Made by a program: the position numbers and the translations under genes
Notes under the pieces: model-generated
The model's database searches: none
What the model saw: the letters and a program-made list of their open reading frames with translations, nothing else
What the model was told of the DNA's origin: nothing
Assembly: GCA_030427765.1 (NCBI GenBank)
Contig: JAUICS010000022.1
Span: 1-10,795 of the forward strand
Source of the DNA: Alphaproteobacteria bacterium
Lineage (GTDB): Bacteria > Pseudomonadota > Alphaproteobacteria > Micavibrionales > Micavibrionaceae
Length of the DNA: 10,795 bases
Direction of reading: 5' to 3'
Part shown: in pieces, positions 6,793 through 10,795 of the stretch
Position numbering within the stretch: the first letter of the stretch is position 1
Layout: each line of letters starts with the position of its first letter

Positions 6793-7338
6793 GTCCGTAC
6801 CGCTAGTACCAACATGATCATCAAGAGGAATGTGGTAGTAAATTGATAAAACCTCCGCCCCCGGGTTTTCATCACCCAAAGACAGATTTGAAATATGGCT
6901 GAAACCTAAACTAATGCGGTGATCGTTTTCAAGAACGTAGCCAATTTCGATCTGAGAACGAAATTCCAGACCGTATCCCAAATCCTTGCCGCCGCCATCT
7001 TCGTAACCACCCAACGTCAGACTAGGCGTAAAAAACACATCTTCGAAAATCCAGAAATCACGAAAAAATCCGCCTGCCACATAAAAATTACCGTCAGAAG
7101 TCGTTTCAAGTGCCATAAGCGGTTTTATGCCATGTATAAGGGATTCACCAAAACGAATTTCGGCACGTAAATCCAACGCCTTGTCATTATCAAGAATATC
7201 AAAATATCCTGCCGATAATAGAAGATACCGCGATGTTTCGGGCTCCACCTTTGGTTCAAGCAGAAAGCCAGATGCCTGCGCTGAGGATACAAAAATTATT
7301 AACGAAAACATACAACCCAGAAACGGCGCAATACGCAT
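6787..7338 (-). CDS. pagL: PagL-like lipid A 3-O-deacylase (acyloxyacyl hydrolase family)
   Basis: Outer-membrane beta-barrel enzyme that removes the 3-O acyl chain from lipid A. Seen: signal peptide (MRIAPFLGCMFSLIIFVSSAQA, residues 1-22), alternating hydrophobic strands typical of a small barrel, and the family signature near the C-terminus, FSHISN...NPGAE. With the start at 7338, His148, Ser150 and Glu162 match the PagL catalytic triad in identity and in spacing (+2 and +14; H126, S128, E140 in the Pseudomonas enzyme). The terminal strand LSIYYHIP is followed by 12 more polar residues (DDHVGTSGTDL end), whereas barrels usually end at an aromatic residue. The stop lies inside the convergent Dsb gene. 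An ATG at 7365 would add nine residues; I prefer 7338 because it gives the cleaner signal peptide, though neither start has a ribosome-binding site. Family call firm; the exact acyl-chain specificity is inferred. Confidence 0.85.
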   Translation of the reverse strand: MRIAPFLGCMFSLIIFVSSAQASGFLLEPKVEPETSRYLLLSAGYFDILDNDKALDLRAEIRFGESLIHGIKPLMALETTSDGNFYVAGGFFRDFWIFEDVFFTPSLTLGGYEDGGGKDLGYGLEFRSQIEIGYVLENDHRISLGFSHISNLSLGDENPGAEVLSIYYHIPLDDHVGTSGTDL

Positions 7339-7455
7339 TCTTGATTGACTAAATAAACACCACATAACGCAATATATTATTCTTTAAAACGGTAGTATGC
7401 CGTATTGGTCAAAAATGTGCATTTTAATTTTCTGAAATATCCAGAATTTTGTGTA

Positions 7456-7484
7456 TTGACACATTCGGAGAAATATTCTTTATA
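7456..7484 (+). promoter_or_regulatory. Sigma-70-type promoter for the radical SAM/kinase module
   Basis: A perfect -35 TTGACA (7456-7461), a 17-base spacer and a TTTATA -10 (7479-7484) make this the best-formed promoter in the window. Predicted transcription start is near 7491, leaving a leader of about 60 bases that contains the inverted repeat at 7518-7534. It faces the radical SAM gene and is divergent from the pagL-like gene. Confidence 0.6.
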
Positions 7485-7517
7485 AAAAGCATAAAAACAA
7501 ATTATTTACGGCATAAT

Positions 7518-7534
7518 TTGTAATTTTATTACAA
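7518..7534. promoter_or_regulatory. Perfect inverted repeat TTGTAAT-TTT-ATTACAA, candidate operator
   Basis: Two 7-base arms are exact reverse complements around a TTT centre. The repeat lies downstream of the predicted transcription start and 19 bases before the radical SAM start codon, just ahead of its AGAGGGG ribosome-binding site (7544-7550). The position fits a repressor site that blocks transcription, or an AT-rich leader hairpin near the ribosome-binding site. It is not a usual terminator, because the stem has only one G/C pair per arm and no U-run precedes the gene. No matching regulator gene is nearby. Confidence 0.5.
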
Positions 7535-7553
7535 AAAGATAATAGAGGGGTCT

Positions 7554-8669
7554 ATGACAAAAGACAATTCAGCACATAAAGCTGACGTACGGCACGTTGT
7601 CTATGAAGACGAAACTGCGCCCGGTGCGCTAAACGTCGAAGAGATTAAAGATACTTTATCTCGTGTTTTTGGGTGGACGCTTGTTCAACGAGATCATAAA
7701 CATTCAGGCTTAAAATCGGCAGACCCGCGCATTACCCATGCATGCGATCACGAATGTCCACATTGCTGGGCCAATCTTTACGGAAAACATATGACCGTCG
7801 AAACCTTTGAGCATGTATTAGACCTTGCTCAGGAAAACGGCCTCACTGAAATCCAATTTACGGGCGGTGAGCCTACACTTAATAAGCAGCTCATCAAAAT
7901 GGCTGAAATGGCTAGAAATCGTGGGTTTCAGACAATTTTGCGAACACATGGCCGTCATATGACACGTGAATTTGATAAGAAAACCGGCAAAACATGGGCT
8001 CAGGCCGTCGCCGAGAACTTTGACGAAATCATCGTATCCATTGACGGAACGGCAGAGGCCAATTTCAAGATGCGGCCTGTCATCGTATACAATAAACGCG
8101 TTGCCAAACAAATGGGCGAAGAACGTTACGCCGAATATTTAACCGAGACGGCACATAAACAATTTGATGAAACAATTGAGGGGTATAGGGCTTTATCACG
8201 AGCCGTTGGTGCCAGAAACGATGTCAGCCTGAAAATTAACACCGTGGCAGCACGGGCAAATCTTGATAACCTTCCTACGTTCGCTACGTATTTGGCAAAA
8301 GGCGTGTCAAACGGAGAGTTTAGGATCGATTTGTGGGATATTGCACAGGTCTTTCCATCACCGGAAAATACGCCGGAGGAACAGGCCGAATATACAATTA
8401 GTGTACAAGAACTATTCCGTACTATGATGAGTGTCACCATGTTTTCTATGAATATCTCCAAGCGCGTAAAACCGGTTACGGATGGACGTTGCCTGATTAT
8501 TGATGAATCCGGCCGCGTCTATGTTGGGGGCGAGGAAAATACAGAACTGGGCACATTAGATGGAACCAACGCGATGCATATATCCGCACATATAGACGGA
8601 TATATGAACCAATATTTATTAACAGAACAGCGCACATCAAGCTATCTCCGCTATGACGCAACACCCTGA
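7554..8669 (+). CDS. Radical SAM enzyme of unknown substrate, paired with a nucleotide kinase
   Basis: Uses a [4Fe-4S] cluster to cleave S-adenosylmethionine to a 5'-deoxyadenosyl radical. Seen: a non-conserved N-terminus (1-50); strand RITHACDHECPHCW with the CxxxCxxC cluster cysteines 64, 68 and 71; the SAM-binding GGEPT (104-108); VSIDGT (161-166); a helical insertion of about 40 residues (172-212); LKINTV (226-231); and a C-terminal stretch RCLIIDESGRVYVGG (312-326) shaped like a SPASM/twitch cap but with only one Cys (313), so no auxiliary iron-sulfur cluster can form there. The protein is 371 residues, with a strong ribosome-binding site (AGAGGGG). The core resembles MoaA/PqqE-like enzymes. 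Viperins share the cluster, KIN(S/T)V and cap pattern and are often found beside nucleotide kinases, but the viperin CNYxC sequence is absent. No peptide precursor gene is visible nearby, which argues against peptide maturation. Substrate unknown. Confidence 0.88.
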   Translation: MTKDNSAHKADVRHVVYEDETAPGALNVEEIKDTLSRVFGWTLVQRDHKHSGLKSADPRITHACDHECPHCWANLYGKHMTVETFEHVLDLAQENGLTEIQFTGGEPTLNKQLIKMAEMARNRGFQTILRTHGRHMTREFDKKTGKTWAQAVAENFDEIIVSIDGTAEANFKMRPVIVYNKRVAKQMGEERYAEYLTETAHKQFDETIEGYRALSRAVGARNDVSLKINTVAARANLDNLPTFATYLAKGVSNGEFRIDLWDIAQVFPSPENTPEEQAEYTISVQELFRTMMSVTMFSMNISKRVKPVTDGRCLIIDESGRVYVGGEENTELGTLDGTNAMHISAHIDGYMNQYLLTEQRTSSYLRYDATP

Positions 8670-8708
8670 CTATGTTTGAGGCCCAATGATTTTTGAGGAA
8701 TGATAATT

Positions 8709-9320
8709 ATGAGCACACCCCGTTTTATTAATCTTGAAGGTTTTGAAGGCGTTGGAAAAACGACACTTGCACAGTGGATTGCCGATACATATGGCTATGT
8801 CTATTTAAAAAGCCCGTCTGGACAATTCCGTGATGTTCGTGACGAATTTGATCAACCCACAACCGACCCCGCGGAACGTATCGGTTTCTATATGGGTGAT
8901 TGTGTTGCCCTGTCATGTAAAATTTCGGCGTTAATGGCCGAAGGGAAAAACGTAGTCCTCGATAGATACGTCTACACAACACGCGCATTTAACCTGTCCG
9001 ACAAAGACTATGATTGCGACATCATTGCACAGATATCCGATGCGTTGTTGCAGCCCGATTGTATACTGTTTGTCGATGCAAATTTTGACACATTATATGA
9101 ACGTATTACAAAACGCGGCTTTTCAGAGAACGATAAATTATTTGTTGATCGTCAGAAATTCGCAGATGTGATGGGAAATTATTGTGAACTTTTAGATGGT
9201 GATGAGAGACTTACCGTCATTGACAACAATGGATCGCTGGAAGATGCAAAACGTCAGATCATGGCCGTTTTAGGGCCACCGCCAGTGAAACTTGTGCCAA
9301 AGACCAATGAATACGTGTAA
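8709..9320 (+). CDS. Thymidylate-kinase-like P-loop nucleotide kinase
   Basis: Predicted to phosphorylate a nucleoside or nucleoside monophosphate with ATP. The start at 8709 is chosen because TGAGGA (8694-8699) is 9 bases upstream of it; the ATG at 8700 would touch that site. Seen in 203 residues: strand FINLEGFEGVGKTT with a Walker A motif (GFEGVGKT, 11-18), the helix after it, LDRYVYTTRAFN with the Asp-Arg pair of thymidylate kinases (85-86), and a lid-like ERITKRGFSENDKLFVDR segment. It departs from true Tmk: the TREPGG motif after the P-loop is replaced by LKSPSGQFRD, and the SSxAYQ motif that follows DRY is replaced by VYTTRAFN. It is therefore unlikely to be the cell's dTMP kinase, and its substrate may be the substrate or product of the radical SAM enzyme 39 bases upstream. 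The two are almost surely one operon. It converges on lptE with only 9 bases between stops. Confidence 0.85.
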   Translation: MSTPRFINLEGFEGVGKTTLAQWIADTYGYVYLKSPSGQFRDVRDEFDQPTTDPAERIGFYMGDCVALSCKISALMAEGKNVVLDRYVYTTRAFNLSDKDYDCDIIAQISDALLQPDCILFVDANFDTLYERITKRGFSENDKLFVDRQKFADVMGNYCELLDGDERLTVIDNNGSLEDAKRQIMAVLGPPPVKLVPKTNEYV

Positions 9321-9329
9321 TTAGAAGGC

Positions 9330-9866
9330 TTATTTCTGTTCGTCCAGGAACAGGGCGACATTAATTTCAATATGGCGCGCCATATCGTGAAGGGCGTTTT
9401 CCAGTGCCTTTTCCCGCGATACGCGGGTTGCATACTGGCTGTCCAGAATGTTGTAACTGGCGAATGATCGAAGTTCACGCGATAAAACAACCTTGCCGGA
9501 TTTAATATCACGCAGTTTCATATTACTTGATAATTTCAGCTGCGCCCGCGTGATATCAGAATCTTCCGTTACATCAAATTCAACGGTACGTTGTTTGACC
9601 GGACGCACGTCAAGGATGTATTCGTAGTTGCCGCGTTCACCAGCAGAATAAAATGAATCAAGAAGCTGGTTCCGTAATATCTGGCCCTCACGGTCCGCGA
9701 TAATTGAAATTTTTACCTTGGCCAGACTTTGCCCAACGGATGAACCCGCATTAAATGCCGCACGGTCCGCATATAGAGGTTTATAGCCACATGCGCCAAG
9801 ATTTATGACGGTAAAGCCCATAAATAATATCAAAAACGCATGAATTTTTTTATCAAACAACGACAT
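9330..9866 (-). CDS. lptE: LPS-assembly lipoprotein LptE
   Basis: Outer-membrane lipoprotein that plugs the LptD barrel and helps insert lipopolysaccharide into the outer leaflet. Seen: a lipoprotein signal peptide with hydrophobic core and lipobox LGAC, giving lipidated Cys26, followed at once by GYKPLY, the hallmark of LptE. The remainder (178 residues) has the expected alternating strands and two helices (about residues 56-73 and 150-170). The ATG at 9866 lies inside the end of leuS, overlapping by 14 bases, so translation is coupled. The leuS-lptE order is typical of alphaproteobacteria, where holA (DNA polymerase III delta) commonly follows; here the next gene is the convergent kinase instead. 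No terminator is visible in the 9-base gap. Confidence 0.93.
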   Translation of the reverse strand: MSLFDKKIHAFLILFMGFTVINLGACGYKPLYADRAAFNAGSSVGQSLAKVKISIIADREGQILRNQLLDSFYSAGERGNYEYILDVRPVKQRTVEFDVTEDSDITRAQLKLSSNMKLRDIKSGKVVLSRELRSFASYNILDSQYATRVSREKALENALHDMARHIEINVALFLDEQK

Positions 9867-10795
9867 TTACAATTTTATTTGGTACGACAATGACCTTGCG
9901 GATATCCTTACCATCAATGGCCTTTTGGACTGACGGGGATGACAGGGCCTCTTTCTCTGTGGCTTCCTTATCCGCGTTTTTCGGCAACGTAATTGTGGCC
10001 TTGACCTTACCATTTACCTGAACGGCGATGGTAACCGTATCATCTTCAAGCAATGATTTATCATATTCCGGCCATGGAGTCTTAGCGAGCATTTCGTCAT
10101 GGCCAAGATGTTGCCACAATTCTTCACAAATATGCGGGATCATCGGGTTGAAACACCGAATAAGGGCTTCCATCCCTTCGCGGTAAACCCAGCGCGCATC
10201 ATCCGTTTGACCCTTCATATTGCCAAGGGCATTACTTAGCTCCCTTAGGCGGGCCACGGCTTTATTCATATGGAATCCATTGATATGGTCTGCCGTTTCC
10301 TTGATGGTCCGGTGAATATCACGGCGAACAGCCATCGCATCCGGCCCGAAACTATCGGGTTTCGGCGTATCCTTAGCCGGAATATCAAATGCAGGTTCCA
10401 TAACCATGCGGTAAAGGCGGTTCATGTAACGCCATGCACCTTCTAATCCGGCCTCCGTCCATTCAAGGTCTCGTTCGGGCGGCGAGTCCGATAATATAAA
10501 GAGACGCGCAGCGTCCGCGCCGTATCCCGAGAAAATATCTTCGGGGTCGACAACATTCTTTTTGGATTTGGACATTTTTTCGATGCGTCCTTCTTCAACC
10601 GGCGTGCCATCATCCATTTTGACGTGTTTACCGTCATCATTCTGCTTCACATCGACCGGCAAAACCCATTTCCCGTTCACATCTTTATATGTACGGTGTG
10701 TGATCATCCCTTGCGTAAACAGACATTTAAACGGTTCTTTCACATCAAGATAACCACATTGATTTAAGGCTTTTGTGAAAAAACGCGCATACAAA
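9853..10795 (-). CDS. leuS: Leucyl-tRNA synthetase, C-terminal part
   Basis: Class I aminoacyl-tRNA synthetase charging tRNA-Leu. Only the last 314 or so residues are here and the gene runs off the right edge; the TTG at the edge is an internal Leu (LYARFFTKAL), not a start. Seen: the end of the catalytic domain (YARFFTKAL, FTQGMI), the signature loop KMSKSKKNVVDP (about residues 73-84 of the fragment; HIGH lies outside), the helical anticodon-binding domain with MIPHICEELW, and the C-terminal domain (VAVQVNGKVKATI ... VPNKIVNVVV) that contacts the tRNA elbow. Length from KMSKS to the end fits bacterial LeuS. It overlaps lptE by 14 bases and is upstream in the same operon. No frameshift or damage is visible in this portion. 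Confidence 0.96.
   Translation of the reverse strand, partial: LYARFFTKALNQCGYLDVKEPFKCLFTQGMITHRTYKDVNGKWVLPVDVKQNDDGKHVKMDDGTPVEEGRIEKMSKSKKNVVDPEDIFSGYGADAARLFILSDSPPERDLEWTEAGLEGAWRYMNRLYRMVMEPAFDIPAKDTPKPDSFGPDAMAVRRDIHRTIKETADHINGFHMNKAVARLRELSNALGNMKGQTDDARWVYREGMEALIRCFNPMIPHICEELWQHLGHDEMLAKTPWPEYDKSLLEDDTVTIAVQVNGKVKATITLPKNADKEATEKEALSSPSVQKAIDGKDIRKVIVVPNKIVNVVV

Noticed and set aside
6793..6812. Short repeat GTAC-N5-GTAC near the pagL-like/Dsb convergent ends as a terminator
   Set aside because: Four-base stem without a U-run, and it lies inside the pagL-like coding sequence; too weak to call.
7366..7553. Possible small peptide (RiPP precursor) gene ahead of the radical SAM enzyme
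   Set aside because: No open frame with a ribosome-binding site and core-peptide-like composition is visible there or in the 8670-8708 gap.
8126..8461. Minus-strand open frame of 111 codons inside the radical SAM gene
   Set aside because: Antisense shadow: no ribosome-binding site, Ser/Leu-rich product, and it lies entirely within a gene with diagnostic motifs.

Overview
The window looks like a chromosomal segment of an alphaproteobacterium with moderate, AT-leaning base composition. The evidence is the leuS-lptE gene pair with overlapping ends, an RlmE with the alphaproteobacterial-type N-terminus, a ScsC-type DsbA with its typical N-terminal helix, and a PagL-like lipid A deacylase. The genus cannot be fixed from this sequence. 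There are no tRNA or rRNA genes, insertion sequences, CRISPR arrays or phage genes, and no gene-free stretch exceeds 300 bases.

Layout, left to right. Positions 1-298 hold the end of a single-domain CheY-like response regulator. glpK (glycerol kinase) follows, with a TATAAT box almost touching its ATG. Converging on glpK is an unrecognised 275-residue, probably exported protein (1832-2659, minus) whose upstream region carries a perfect inverted repeat. Next on the minus strand are rlmE (23S rRNA 2'-O-methyltransferase) and, upstream of it in the same operon, a small four-helix membrane protein. Divergent from these is a plus-strand envelope block: a BepA-like periplasmic M48 metalloprotease with TPRs, then two thioredoxin-fold DsbA-family proteins, one probably periplasmic and one membrane-anchored. 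A PagL-like outer-membrane lipid A 3-O-deacylase converges on the second DsbA gene with a 6-base overlap.

Positions 7366-9320 contain the least ordinary part: a well-formed promoter, a perfect 17-base inverted repeat, a radical SAM enzyme with a CxxxCxxC cluster motif, and a thymidylate-kinase-like P-loop kinase 39 bases downstream. This two-gene module is packed against the convergent lptE (9-base gap). The right end is lptE and the C-terminal third of leuS, minus strand.

Functionally, most genes serve envelope biogenesis and quality control: lptE for LPS export, pagL for LPS remodelling, the BepA-like protease and the Dsb proteins for outer-membrane and periplasmic protein folding. The rest is housekeeping: leuS, rlmE, glpK. 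The radical SAM plus nucleotide-kinase pair does not fit either theme and is the best candidate for an undescribed system. Pairing a radical SAM enzyme with a nucleotide kinase recalls viperin-type antiviral nucleotide synthesis, but the sequence alone does not show that this enzyme is a viperin.
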